NCBI GenBank assembly: GCA_030549175.1
Contig: JAUKUA010000006.1
Location: 1,426,001-1,490,000, forward strand
DNA length: 64,000 nt
Direction of reading: 5' to 3'
From: Lasiosphaeris hirsuta
Lineage: Eukaryota; Ascomycota; Sordariomycetes; Sordariales; Lasiosphaeriaceae
Both the position numbers and the translations under genes were made by a program. Positions 11,138-23,363 of the stretch are shown piece by piece. Below the pieces are notes generated by a model. That model did no database searches. It was not told the DNA's origin and was given only the letters and a program-made list of their open reading frames with translations. Position 1 is the first letter of the stretch; each line of letters begins with the position of its first letter.

Positions 11138-12151
11138 ATGTGTCACTCCAACATGGCAACACAAGATACAAAAAGTGCTGGAAACGGCGGCGGCAATCAG
11201 GCTGCATCACCGGGGAACGCGAAGCTATTTTGTATAAAGGCAATTCCTGGAAGTGGCCAAGGCCTGGTTGCGACAACGAACATCCCCATGGGGGCACGCA
11301 TCTTGGCCGAGGCTCCCATCATCACGCTCTCGGACGGTGAACTGGGGGGCTCCGCTGAGCGTCTTCTTGCAGACAAACTGTCCAGCCTGAGCAATAAGAA
11401 ACGCAAAGGCTATTTCCGCCTGCACAACATCCATGGGAGCTCTCTCTCCCCGGCATGTGGCATTTTCAAAACCAACGCCCTTCCACTCGAGGACAACCAC
11501 AGCAGCATCCTTCTCAACGCCTGTCGGATCAACCACGCGTGCGATCCAAACGCCCTGAACACATGGAACGACGCGCTCAAAAACATTACGCTCCACGCGA
11601 TCCGTGACATCAATAAGGGCGAGGAAATCACCATCTCCTACATGAGCGACACGGTGAACTATGCTGCAAGACAGGCGCGCTTGAACAAGGGCTTTGGCTT
11701 CATATGCGCCTGCAGGCTGTGCACCCTTCCTCTTGCCGACCGAACTCTGAGCGACCAGCGGTGGGATCAGATTGCCGCTCTTGACAAGCAGGTCACGAGT
11801 CCGCCCCGCCTCTTGTTCTCGCCTGTCTCGACACACCACTGCCTGCGTGAGATGCTGCGGCTGCTGAGGGAGGAAGGGTACGCGGCCGACGCGATTATGG
11901 CGCCGCGAACCTACAATGACGCATTCCAGGTAGCCGTTATCAATGGTGATCAGGCGAGGGCAAATGTCTTTGCTCAAAGGGCTTATGCTGCACGGGTGGT
12001 GGGGTATGGGGATGATCATCCGGGGGTGGTTAGGCTGAGGGGCTATGTGGACAATCCGGCTTCCCACCCGATATATGGCAGGACGATGAGGTGGAAGCAG
12101 AGCGTGGCGTTAATTCCAAAGGGATTGGGGAAGAGTGAGTTTGAGGATTAG
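11138..12151 (+). CDS. SET-domain protein
   Basis: A single exon encodes 337 residues. The SET domain begins near residue 28 (FCIKAIPGSGQGLVATTNIP) and contains the cofactor-pocket motif NHACDPNA near residue 132 and GEEITISY near residue 165. A post-SET-like CACRLC follows near residue 190, where the three cysteines could bind zinc. The order SET-I insert, NHxCxPN, GEEI.xSY, Cys cluster is typical of fungal SMYD-like lysine methyltransferases, many of which have unknown substrates. The C-terminal 140 residues are helical and TPR-like, but I cannot name them. A second in-frame ATG at 11153 is an alternative start. It follows the Zn2Cys6 regulator on the same strand, so a role in the neighbouring block is possible but unproven. 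Confidence 0.88.
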   Translation: MCHSNMATQDTKSAGNGGGNQAASPGNAKLFCIKAIPGSGQGLVATTNIPMGARILAEAPIITLSDGELGGSAERLLADKLSSLSNKKRKGYFRLHNIHGSSLSPACGIFKTNALPLEDNHSSILLNACRINHACDPNALNTWNDALKNITLHAIRDINKGEEITISYMSDTVNYAARQARLNKGFGFICACRLCTLPLADRTLSDQRWDQIAALDKQVTSPPRLLFSPVSTHHCLREMLRLLREEGYAADAIMAPRTYNDAFQVAVINGDQARANVFAQRAYAARVVGYGDDHPGVVRLRGYVDNPASHPIYGRTMRWKQSVALIPKGLGKSEFED

Positions 12152-12887
12152 CTTTGGAAGAAGGGACACAAGGATTAGGGGCCACTCACTCTGTGGGTAG
12201 CTGTATTATTTTGCTACCGCTACTACATCAAGGGGTGCATACAAGCAGTCGATTACCTCCGCTCAAGTGTCAGTCAGTCATAGCTCGGAGGCGGCGATGA
12301 ATAGCACTTTTCGGGCCGAGTGGCGAACAAACCATACTCTTGTGGAGCGATGAGGCAGTCCTGAGTTACGAAATCGGTGAAAGTGCTGGTCAAGTTCCGG
12401 TAGATATCAATGACAAGTCTCGGCTCCCATCCCCTGGTTGCCGTGATTGCAGACACGTAATCAGTTGCAGTTTCGTCGGCGAAACAGAGAATATGTAATG
12501 GAGGAAAATTCTAACTTGTCCTTATTAATATAATAAGCAAGGCAGGTATTCTATCAAATACCCATTGCAATTAAAGCCGAAACCCAAATGACGTAAATTT
12601 ATATTCCCTCGCCAAAATGTTGCCGCCACAACCCCGAGTAAAACAGCAAAGAAAGAGAGTCGATAATTAACGCCCAAATATGCCCCCAAGACATGCAATC
12701 ATAAAAGTATGAAGCCCTCAGGCTTGAACCCTAGATGCCGGGGTGCGGTCTAACCGACTGCCCCCCCCCCCTGGGTCTGTTTTCATCCTTCGACGAACGT
12801 CCCATGTCTCAAAGTCCATGCTCAGCTGTACAGTTATTACCTCCCAAAGGCAGGTAGGCAACCCAGATCTCTCGGCAACCACCTACA
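12152..12887. other. Intergenic region between convergent SET and MFS genes
   Basis: This holds the 3' ends of two convergent genes. AT-rich sequence lies at 12480-12720. A tRNA-like relic on the minus strand lies near 12720-12763, directly beside a C-run on the plus strand (about 12762-12771). No intact gene is seen. Confidence 0.5.
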
Positions 12888-14683
12888 CTAGTAGGTCGGC
12901 GTCTCGTAGTGGCTGAGCGAGCGGATCTTCTTGCCGTATTTGAAAAACACCCAAGGCACAGGCAGCAAAGCGAGGGAGATGAATCCCAAGAGGCTGGTTG
13001 CCCAGTTGATGCCCAATTTGGAGTACACTAAGGAATCTTGGTTAGCAGCAAGTCCTCTCACGAATCAGAATTGACAGTACTCACTTTGGATAGCGAACAG
13101 CGGGAAGGCGCCGCTCAATCCATAGCGGGTCAAGCTGTTGGCGCTGGTGGCACTTGCTATGACGGATCCGGTGTAGGTGTCGACGGTGAACTGCATGGTG
13201 CTGATGAAAACACACAGGTTTCCCCACGCGAAGGGGATCATGGCCAGGACAGGCGACACCCAGGAGACGTCCGACCGCGATGTCCAGGCCATCCAAAAGA
13301 GCCCGATGGGTAATCCCAGGCTCCCCAACATGGCAGGGTACAGGCGATACTCGGGGGGCACCATGTGCGGGGGGTGCTTTGGTATCTGCCGCCGGTACAG
13401 GAAGATGTCGCAGAGGATGATGGTCAGGGTTCCCAGCACGCAGCCGATCACGACAGCGAGGAACACGAGGCCGGTCTGCTCAGACGAGAAGTCGTAGACG
13501 CGCTCGAAGATGTAGGGGACCGCGGCGAAGAAGGTAAAGAGAGTCGCGAACTCGCACGACACGTACAGGCAAACCAGCCCGACGATGGGCTCCGTCACCA
13601 GCATCAGCAAGGGGCGGAATATGGTGATTGTCAAGAACTCCTGGGCCTTTTCGCGCAGAGCAGGAGAGCGGGGGACCGTGTGCCCGAGCTGCTCCGCTCG
13701 CCGCCGCTTCAGGATCGGGTGGAACGTTTCTCTTCCGAACGGGACGATCAACAGCAAGCTGAGGGCGCAGAAGAAGAGCATCGTCCACTGGGTCCATCTC
13801 CACCCCTTTCGGTGGGTTACAAAGGCCCCGATGACGGGTCTAAAGTATGCGGTTAGCATTGTGTGTTGGAGACGGTTGTCCCGGCAAACTCACGCGATAC
13901 CCGGCCCGAGGAAAGGGGTTAGGATAAAGAAGGTCGAAGGCAATCCCCTCTGGACCGGTTTGTACATCTCGTTGATGGTGCCGGTCGATATCGCCAGGCT
14001 GGGGGCGAAACAGAAGCCGGCCAAGAAGCGGAGAATGTTCAAGCCGGCGAAGGAGTGTGTGAAGCCGGCACCAAGGGTGAACAGCGTTCCGCCAATCAAG
14101 CCACCGATGAATACAGGCAGCCTCCCGACCGTTTCGGACAGCGGGCCTCCCACAACCGGGCCGAGTGCAAGCGCGAAGACGTAAAGCGAAAGCGGTAGGA
14201 TCGATTGTGTGAGGGTAACGTCGAACTCGGCCCTGAGCTGTTCGGGCGCGGTGGACATGATGGATGTGCCCATTGATCTGTAGAACCCCAGTGTCAGAGT
14301 CCCTCCCTCTCCCCTTTCACCCCCTGAAAGACTGGTTGAACCTACGCAAGAAAGGCTATCGAAGCAATGCTGCAGACTTGTATCGCCTTTTTCCCGGTCG
14401 GCCAGTTGTAGGGATTGTGAGGATCTGTATTCCAATCCCAAGATGTTTCCTGCCGCCCATCCAGCTTTGCTCCATCATCTGTGTCCGTACCGCCTGCTTG
14501 CACTGAAAGGGTGCTATCATCACCGATTCCTTCGAGGTCTTGTTGATCTGCATCCTTTTCGGCCAACTCTGCGGAGCCCATCATGTTAACGACTGGAGGT
14601 TTTTCGTGCTGGTCGTCAGGTCGTGGCCGATCGGGTGGCGGATTTCTTTTTATCGTATGGCTGGGCGGGATACTGTTTAGCAT
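12888..14683 (-). CDS. MFS transporter, DHA1 (polyamine/drug) type
   Basis: Four exons (14683-14346, 14277-13894, 13839-13085, 13027-12888) give 538 residues. The N-terminal 110 residues are hydrophilic and end with the family signature DPHNPYNWPTGKK just before TM1. Further motifs are SMGTSIMSTAPEQL, the LGPVVGGPLSETVGRLPVF loop, LRFLAGF, a long central loop (GRETFHPILKRRRAEQLG) and the C-terminal GINWATSLLGF..PVPWVFFKYGKKIR. The three introns are 54-68 bp, with normal signals. The family exports polyamines, drugs or other small molecules across the plasma membrane. It is convergent with the SET gene. ATG 14683 was taken as the start; ATG 14584 (MGSAELAEK) or the one just before it is an alternative because the first 33 residues are low complexity. 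Confidence 0.92.
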
Positions 14684-15260
14684 CTCAATAAAGACAAAGG
14701 CATTCGAGTTTGCTCGTTTCTGGTTTGATCAAGTCCACAAGTTTTGCGCTGCCAAAAAGTCTTTATACATGAATTTCATCCCAGCCCAGCTGTTGTTATC
14801 TTATTAATCTTGATACTGGATTCCCAAGCGGCAAAAAAGGCTGAAATGCTCATTACCCATCCTCAACCCACCCCGGTATTGTTGGGGCGCATCCAGCTTG
14901 CAGACAAAAGACGGCAGGAGGTCATTAAGCAGTGATCACTAAACATAATGTCAACCAGCCTCGGAAAGGGGCACCAAAGGGTCCTCACAACCAAGGTTCG
15001 GGAAGTTCCGCATGAGCTGATTGGCCAGCACAACCCCTTTTCTTGCAGCTTCCAATTGATTAGTCGTGTCCTAGGAAAGGGAAAAGGAACCCGGGTCCCA
15101 CCACCCAACAAGACTGGCACCAGCATGGATTATAATACATGCAAAGTGACCAACCGAGGGACCACCCCCTTCTGGCACATTGGATTCCATCAACCTGATT
15201 GTTAGTCACGACATCCCAATCAGAAGCGTACAGCCGCTGTCCATCTACCGAAGCAGGTAT
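14684..15260. other. Intergenic region, MFS promoter and GNAT 3' side
   Basis: No gene is supported. The short frames seen here have no domain or splice structure. Confidence 0.5.
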
Positions 15261-16031
15261 CTAGCCCATCCTAGGGGGCGTGCCGTGGATCATGTAGCGG
15301 AAGACATAGTGCCCCCATTTCCCCCCCGCATAGCGGTTGGCGGGCGCGGGCACGGGAGCGTACAAGTCGAGATCGACGTCCAGAATCCGCATGGTTTTGA
15401 AGCCCGCCTTCTCGTATGCAGGCCACGCACCGGCCGATGAGTGAACCCAAGCGAAAGCACCGCTGGCATCCGACAGGTCCGTCCCCCATTTCAGCAGCGC
15501 CGAGCCAACACCCCGCCTCTGATAGCTCGGTGAAACGTAGAGCCCAATGACGTAGATGCAGCGTACGCCTTCGCCCATGATGGCTTTTCTCCAGTCCTCA
15601 AAGTCTTCGCCAGTAAGCTTCTCGAGGCGGGCGATGTGGTCGTCAGCTTCCTCTTTCTCTTCAACTTGTGCATCCGGTTCCTTCTTGTCCTGGTCTTCTG
15701 TCTTGTCCGGGGGAGCCTGAACGGCAGATCCTGCTGGAATGGCCGTGTCCTCCGAGGATATGATTGGCGGTTGGATTCCGCGAAATCCCCAGATGATATG
15801 GCCCATGATGACACCGGTGGACGCATCGACGGCCTTGACGACGCGGGCTTTGGGATTCTTGAGGAGTCCCGGCAGGCTGCCTAGCGAGTACTCTTTCATG
15901 CTGAAGGGCTTCTTGCCATGGGCTTTCATTTCTGTCTGCGAGTCGGATTCAAACGATTCTTCGCAGATTGTGGCGAGAGTGGGAATGTCATCGGCATGAG
16001 CGGGCACGATGGTAATGCCTCGAGTACCCAT
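15261..16031 (-). CDS. GNAT-family N-acetyltransferase
   Basis: A single exon encodes 256 residues. It starts GTRGITIVPAHADDIPTL, the usual beta-1/alpha-1 of a GNAT fold. The acetyl-CoA pyrophosphate loop RRGVGSALLKWG lies near residue 178, preceded by the beta-4 strand CIYVIGLYVSPSYQ, and followed by the C-terminal strand VHSSAGAWPAYEKAGF. A charged insertion of about 40 residues (residues 105-145, rich in Glu, Asp and Lys) interrupts the fold between beta-3 and alpha-3. The substrate cannot be read from sequence; relatives acetylate small amines or protein N-termini. The open frame runs upstream to 16511, but that extension is low-complexity and not GNAT-like, so ATG 16031 is used. Confidence 0.9.
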   Translation of the reverse strand: MGTRGITIVPAHADDIPTLATICEESFESDSQTEMKAHGKKPFSMKEYSLGSLPGLLKNPKARVVKAVDASTGVIMGHIIWGFRGIQPPIISSEDTAIPAGSAVQAPPDKTEDQDKKEPDAQVEEKEEADDHIARLEKLTGEDFEDWRKAIMGEGVRCIYVIGLYVSPSYQRRGVGSALLKWGTDLSDASGAFAWVHSSAGAWPAYEKAGFKTMRILDVDLDLYAPVPAPANRYAGGKWGHYVFRYMIHGTPPRMG

Positions 16032-16657
16032 GATAGTCTTTGTCACTTTTTTTTTTTCTTCTTTCCGTTTCCGTTTGGAAACAGCGTAAATCTGGGGGGA
16101 AGATGCGGCGGTGGTGCTTGGCGGGGCATCGGGACGAGGCGATACGGGGAACACAATAAATACTACACAATGGCGGGGAAACCGATTATCTTGATCAATC
16201 CTCGGATCTGGGGCACAAAACACGATCCTACATACCAGTATGTGCCCGCGACAACCAAGCGGCGAGCTAAATGAGGCAGGTCCCCAAACACTATCAGGGG
16301 TGTGGGGGCGTTTGTGATTGCCTGAATCGGCTCGCCGTCCTCTTGGACCTCTCCTGCAAAACACAGCAAAAAGCAGGAATGACCACACCTTGGTTGGCAG
16401 ACGGCATGTCACGTGGCCAACTACCAAACGGTGTGCTTCAATCACAGTTTTGACTGTGCTTGTCAAACGATTTGATCGAAAACCAACATATCTTCCAATC
16501 ACTTGGCGCATCGGGGAAGTTAATGAACAACTGGAGGACGTAAAGCATACGCCTATGATTTGCAGGTCATTGTGAGAACGTCAGGATGCTGACGGATAGA
16601 TGACTGGTTGAGGACCCTTTCTTCCCCATGTCACGGCCAGAGACCATGACCACAGTG
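16032..16657. other. Intergenic region, GNAT promoter
   Basis: A poly-pyrimidine tract on the coding strand lies just upstream of the GNAT start (16045-16070), likely 5' UTR. Nothing else is supported up to the U6 gene. Confidence 0.5.
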
Positions 16658-16671
16658 AAAAAAAAAAAAAA
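16658..16671 (-). terminator. RNA polymerase III T-run terminator of U6
   Basis: Fourteen consecutive A residues on the plus strand read as T14 at the 3' end of the U6 gene. This is much longer than the four to five T residues needed for Pol III release. Confidence 0.85.
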
Positions 16672-16774
16672 TGTTTAGCGTCTCTTTGAGTAGCGTGTCA
16701 TCCTTAGTGCAGGGGCCATGCTAATCTTCTCTGTATCGTTTCAAATTGACCAAATGCCACCCCTTGCGGGGGGC
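16668..16774 (-). ncRNA. U6: U6 spliceosomal snRNA
   Basis: On the minus strand the sequence contains the ACAGAGA box within GATACAGAGAAGATTAGCAT, followed by the invariant GGCCCCTGC and AAGGATGACACGC segments that form the U4/U6 and internal stem-loop regions. The 5' end (16774-16756) folds into a stem-loop: GCC and CCCC pair with GGGG and GGC around a GCAA tetraloop with one bulged T. ATTTGGTCAATTTG follows, as in other filamentous ascomycetes. The gene ends in a T run, as expected for RNA polymerase III. The full core is present without an intron, so this looks like a functional copy. The exact 3' end is set by the first T residues. Confidence 0.97.
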
Positions 16775-17078
16775 GAGGAAAAAAAAGAGGGAAGGAATAG
16801 AAATGGGCGCGGGTCGGTGATGTAGTTATAGGCTGGAGGACTGGTCTGTGCACCAGCGCAAATTTTTGAAAATCGCTGGCCCCATAATGGAAGCTGGCTT
16901 GCTCCAGCCACACAACCACACAATCCCAACCACCAGCCAATCGTGGCGGCGCGCTAAAAGAACAATACCAAGGTAGCTGTGGCGGGTGCGGCAGACAATC
17001 GCTGTGGCGGGCCCGTGAAGCTCACCCCGAGCCCCGGCATCACCAAACCAACTGTCAAACCACCTCCCAAATGCCACC
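16775..17078. other. Short intergenic region between U6 and the next gene
   Basis: This holds the U6 upstream region and the promoter of the plus-strand cysteine-rich gene. A TATA-like CTATAAC on the minus strand lies near 16824-16830, about 50 bp from the U6 5' end, somewhat far for a standard Pol III TATA box. Confidence 0.4.
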
Positions 17079-17687
17079 ATGACGCGAATACATCTCTTCA
17101 TCCTCCTGGTGGCCTCCATAGCCTCCCTTGTATCAGCCTGTAAGTCCCCTCGTGGCAAACCCCTCTTCAAACCAACCCCAACTAATCCGTCCCTCCCCCC
17201 AGCCGCCCAAACATTCTGCAAATGCACCTGCTTCACCAACAGCGTCATCATCGGCCTCGGCCCGCAACACGACGCCCCGGACTCCTCGCCCGACCCGAAC
17301 TCCCCGCCGCCGCCGCTTCTCCTCACCCCCCGCGCCGCCTCGTCCTCGTGCGCCCAGTGCAACCGCGCCTTCTGCCTCAAGTACAACCTGCCCATCTGCA
17401 AGGACGCCGAGGAGAAGGATGTCATCACCTCGTGCTTCCAGCGCGACAGCCGCAAGGACCAGATCATCGTCTGGGGCTTCATCCTCGGTACCGCGGGCCT
17501 GCTGGGCTGGGCCGGCGCACGCCGCCTGCTAGAGTGGCGCGAGGCATCATCTGCCTCCGCTAGGTCGGGGGGTGCTGCTGCGAGGACGGGTGCCTCGGGG
17601 CTGTTGAGTCGGGTCATGCCAGGGGCAGGAAACAGGGCCTATAGCCCGCTCGATGACCCGGGTGCGGCTGGGGGTCGGGGTGGATGA
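17079..17687 (+). CDS. Cysteine-rich type I membrane protein, conserved in fungi
   Basis: Two exons (17079-17139 and 17203-17687) encode 181 residues. A signal peptide occupies residues 1-20 (TRIHLFILLVASIASLVSA). The lumenal or extracellular part contains FCKCTCF, then SSCAQCNRAFCLKYNLPIC, then TSCFQRDSRKD: ten cysteines that could form disulfides or bind metal. One transmembrane helix follows (IIVWGFILGTAGLLGWAGA, residues about 128-146), and then a Gly/Ser/Arg-rich cytoplasmic tail. The intron is 63 bp with GTAAGT and CCCAG ends. It contains no stop, so an intron-retained form adding 21 Pro-rich residues could be translated. I do not know a function for this family; the layout suggests a secretory-pathway membrane protein. 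Confidence 0.75.
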   Translation: MTRIHLFILLVASIASLVSACKSPRGKPLFKPTPTNPSLPPAAQTFCKCTCFTNSVIIGLGPQHDAPDSSPDPNSPPPPLLLTPRAASSSCAQCNRAFCLKYNLPICKDAEEKDVITSCFQRDSRKDQIIVWGFILGTAGLLGWAGARRLLEWREASSASARSGGAAARTGASGLLSRVMPGAGNRAYSPLDDPGAAGGRGG

Positions 17688-18222
17688 TGGATGATGCATG
17701 CCGGATGAACATTTTGTTTGGGGCGTTTTGGCGCAAATGGTTGGCTTGAAACAGGATCACGGTGAACTAGAGCATGGCTGGGAGAGCGTATTCTTGGTGT
17801 TGATATTAGCTTTGCATGGCATTGCATGCCGGCTCTGGAAACCCAACTTTGGGAACAAATCAGGATCAATGGAGAGTCTATTATTACTACTTCATTTATC
17901 GCAGCAGGGAAGGTTGAGAATGCTCCCACTTTCGAATGCCACAGGAAGAAAAAAAAAAAACCCCCCCTCGAAAGGGTTTCTAATGTGTTCCCTTGGTTGA
18001 AAACGGCCATTTTCTCTATGCCCATACCCAGTCATGAACTCTGCTTTTCGCCCCCCCCCCCCTCCAAATGACATGCCCAACTTTCAGGGGCCTCCCCCTT
18101 TTTCTGCCGGATCAAAGCAACCCCGGCAGTGATCTGGATGCAAGACCGCCCTGGAGCAACTCCCTCTCGGTATGCCCCCTTTTCAGACCATCAAGACCTT
18201 TACCCTTGGAAAAACGAAACTC
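17688..18222. other. Intergenic region between convergent genes
   Basis: It contains the 3' ends of the cysteine-rich protein and DAHP synthase genes. A-rich and C-rich homopolymers lie at about 17946-17968 and 18049-18062. No gene is seen. Confidence 0.5.
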
Positions 18223-19581
<1,359 letters not shown>

Positions 19582-19961
19582 TCAACACAGTTCTAGGGGT
19601 ATTACGAGGCTAATTCGAGACGGGGAAGCGAAGATGGTGAGTGTGGCTCTGAAAAGCTCCTGTGGAGGATTTGGCCAGGAATGGATAGGACTCGAGACGG
19701 GCTTATGAGGCACTGGAGGGCAGGTGGAAGGTGCGGCGGGCAAAACGGCAGTGGGTAGACGATTGGCGGGTCCAGATAAATGGAGACGACAAAGAAATGC
19801 TGGAACCTTGGACCTGACGCGGCAGGGTGAACGTGCGGAGCTGGTGGGGGATTGCTTGCAAATCCAGGAGAGCCAAATGGGCACTTGGATGCAGATATAA
19901 AGTTGCTGGAAAAGGGGAAGGTGGCCAGGAGGAGGGAGGCGGGACTCGGTACTACTTCAAG

Positions 19962-19968
19962 TGACTCA
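19962..19968. promoter_or_regulatory. CPC1/GCN4-type binding site (TGACTCA)
   Basis: A perfect palindromic TGACTCA lies 384 bp upstream of the DAHP synthase ATG. This is the consensus of the bZIP regulator CPC1 (GCN4 in yeast), which induces amino acid biosynthesis genes on starvation. The position is seen directly; the function is inferred from the target gene. Confidence 0.6.
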
Positions 19969-20376
19969 GAGACCGTGGTGGGCTCTGGGAACTGAGAACT
20001 GGGAGCTGGGCTAGACGGGGGATCGGACCTGTAAATATTTTGGGCACGAAAAGCAAAGGCGGTGTCCCTGAAAGTAAGTGCCTAGGCGCTTTGGTCTTTG
20101 TGTGGGTTGTGATTCGAGCAAGGGCGCAAGCTCGCAGCTTTGCAGATGCAGTCTTGTGGGAAAGGGGCACGGCGACGTGCTATTATTGCAATTATTTTTT
20201 TGCTGGATCCAGCTCATCGACCACTCGGCTGTCTCCTTTCTATGCATGTGCCCGAGCTACGGATCCAATTGAACGAGACAGGTTCCGGTCCAGGCTCAAT
20301 GCTACGCGACCCTCTCGAAATGGATGACTGGCGCGGGCGTGACACGGCGCAATCGGCGCGCAATTGAGGTCGTCAA

Positions 20377-20413
20377 GGTGGGGGAAGGGGGTGGGAAGGG
20401 GGGGATGGAGGGG
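20377..20413 (+). repeat. G-rich tract with G-quadruplex potential
   Basis: Five runs of three or more G (gtgggggaagggggtgggaa, then ggggggg and gggg) occur within 37 bases. The spacing allows an intramolecular quadruplex. It lies 0.8 kb upstream of DAHP synthase. Confidence 0.5.
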
Positions 20414-23363
20414 CAGATTTTTCATTCTGCCACGACAAAACCTCACCGCCTTGACGAAAGATGGGGCGGAATTGACCGTGGCCAGAACGTTGGCGGCGGC
20501 AGCATCCGGGGGCCCGCAGATGGTCTGTGATACGGCATCCGTCTTCCATTCTCATTCACCTTCCCCTGTCCGTATTTTTCCATCTAAACATTCCCTGACG
20601 TCGATTTTTGGCGGTCCACTGGGTTACTGAATACCAATGGAAGCTATTCCAAGCAATAGTTTTGTGCGAGACCCCCACTGCAAACCATGACACCAATGTT
20701 GCCCGTGGTTGGATAGCACGGCAGGACCCTGAGTGACAGGACCCTGAATGATCGTACCTGCTTCGCACGGCCGGGCCGTTGGCTCGACACCGCTTGTGCG
20801 GCGCAAACGTCGGTCGGGCTATTATTTACTGAGATGCTTACAAAGTTCCGTGACCTACTTTAAGATACTGTCGCACCGGACGCGCCGAGTCGCCGTGTCG
20901 CCGTGTCAAACACGCCGAGAAGCAACGTGTGTTTTAAAAGGTGCTTATACTACAATTTAACCCTTGTTTGTTTGTTAGCATGTGATTTTAATAATGCCTG
21001 TTATGGAAATGGGAAAGACCTCTCAAATGCCACAAATGCCCTTTTGGATGGTGGATATGCTTTATGAAATACCAACCATCCCTTTTATTAATTATAAACA
21101 GCCTTTCCAGGGCCGCAATCTCTCCCTTGGAGCCCTGGTGGAAAGGTCAAGCGCTAACAGACAAATCAAGGTTGGATCGTATGCACACTACATACGGAGT
21201 ATGGATACGTAGGCGGGTTTAGGATCGTGAGCTGTATTCCATTTTTATCTACTTGCAGCTTCATCAAGGGCCAAACAAAACGTGTATGCTCGATCTTCAA
21301 GTTGATGCTCATAGCAGCCCTTCATATTCCTCAACAAAAAGGAAGGAAAAAACTAGCGCGGGCGATTGATGTGCAAGGCCGCCTACGCAGCTCTCGGATC
21401 CCCATGAATCTCTGCCTGTTTGCTTCTGGGCACGGAGCCGACGATCTTACTCGACGGATCACTTGGGGGTCACAACATCTTGTGTGCCAAGCTCATTCTG
21501 CAGAACAAGTGAGGAACGGGAACGGGTGAGCAGTTGACATCGACATGCTATCGAAGACTTGGGAGCGGCCCAACCTTCCGGAAACTTGGCCAGAATAGCC
21601 AAATGACTGGGGATAGTAAACGAGCTGGACTTGGTCGACCTTACCGAGAGACGAGCGAGTCATGATGAAACGTGGTCTGGATGGAGCCTACCGTGAACTA
21701 AAGACACCGCAGTCCGGGTTTTGGCCCTTGAAAGATCAGAGAGGCATGAATCATCCACCGTGAATTGAGCATCGCGGGGCCACGCCGAGACTCAGCCAAT
21801 ACACTACCCCTTTTCAAGGCTGAAGAAAGCGGACCAATAATCCCCTAGATGTCAGTTAAGGCTCACCTCACTCAGGCTGCCCTGAGTAACCACGGCCGGC
21901 GAGTTTACACGGGTCCCGATCGAGATAAGGAGCTGGAGCTAGCCGAGGCGAACGTCAGCTTATCATGTAGCACACCAAGTCTAACTGCGGAGTGGTGTTT
22001 AGTGTTTAGTGTTAGCTGTTGGCAGATTTCCAAGTCACCGATCTGGCAGTCTCTCCAATAAGCGCAGCTCTAAGCCGGTGCCGCTATGAAGACCGGGAGA
22101 GCAGACCTGGCCGCCTTGGACGGCTCTTGAAGCAATTCTGAAACCAACCACCATCAACACCCCCATGTGAGTCGATGTGACTTAGCCTGGAGAAGGGTCT
22201 TTCCAGCGACTCGGGTGCCACTGATCCACCCTTCGCGGCTGCAGGAGGATCCGCCTGCTTGAAGAGGTCCCTGCGCACCCTGCAGCCGGCGGGTTAGCGG
22301 GCCAGTGGCCTGTCGAGCCTGTCGAACCTGGCGGCTGGTGCGATCATGGACGCCCAGTCCAGCCAGTGCGAGGGGCGCTAACGAACACCTGGGAACCTCA
22401 GGTCCTCACGTCGGCCTCATCGGCTGTTGGGCTTGTTGGAATGGCTCTTCAATCTGTCGTGCTCGTCACTTGCCATGTATCGCTTTTTTCTTTTATTTGA
22501 ATTTCACTGTCCGCAGCAGACTTCGATAGTTCGGATCGAATGACTTGAGCTCACCTGCGGTTTTCGATTTGCCGGCCAATCGATAAAGCCCCTGCGTCCG
22601 CTGCCTTTGACACCCTTGCAGCGTCTGACGTAGGTTGCCTGCCCGCACACCAACCACTCCTTTGAAGTCGTTCGTCTTGACCAGCCGCCTCGTCTCGGCT
22701 TGTCTCGTCTGACTGCCCTCGATCATTCTTTTCTCGATTTTCGTCCCGCGAAACTACAGGTATTAATTGTATGCAGAAGAAAGAACATTTCTGATCTGAG
22801 TCGCGCATTCGCTGGATAATCCTGGCGTCGATTGGCGCCGTCTCTTCTTCCGTCGTCTTTGTGGCTCGGTTCCATCTCGTTGGAGACCCTGGGAGCTTAG
22901 GTTCCAGACAGCTGCCGCGAGCTGACTCCAGCTGGCTCTAGGCTTCGGTTCAGCCTCCCTCCGCTAAATCCCCAGCGCCCCCTCGATTCGCCCTAATCCC
23001 CCAGAGGGCCCCCTTTCTTCTGCAGACCAGAGGAAGAAGGAAAGAAAACGGGCAAGCGCACGAAAATCATAGCAATAGTCAGGAGTCGATCAGTCAATTG
23101 TAGAGCCATCATTCCTCGTGGCCATCCTTACGTCGCCGATTTTGGAGCGCATCACCACGCACGCAGATAGAATAGAACACTCGCACCAAGCTTCCTCACA
23201 GGCTGCTCTCACCAACACGCCCCCTCGACTCGCCGATTGCTCCGCACCCCGTCCCGCGCCGTCTCAGCGCCTGGGGTGCTTCGGCCACACACATAAAGCC
23301 CGCCACCTCCCCTCCCCCGTCACTGTGCGGTCACCCACGATCGGTCTCAGCAATACCGCACAC

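Noticed and set aside
16032..16511. N-terminal extension of the GNAT frame on the minus strand
   Set aside because: It is open but includes a poly-pyrimidine tract and has no GNAT-like content; the fold starts right after ATG 16031.
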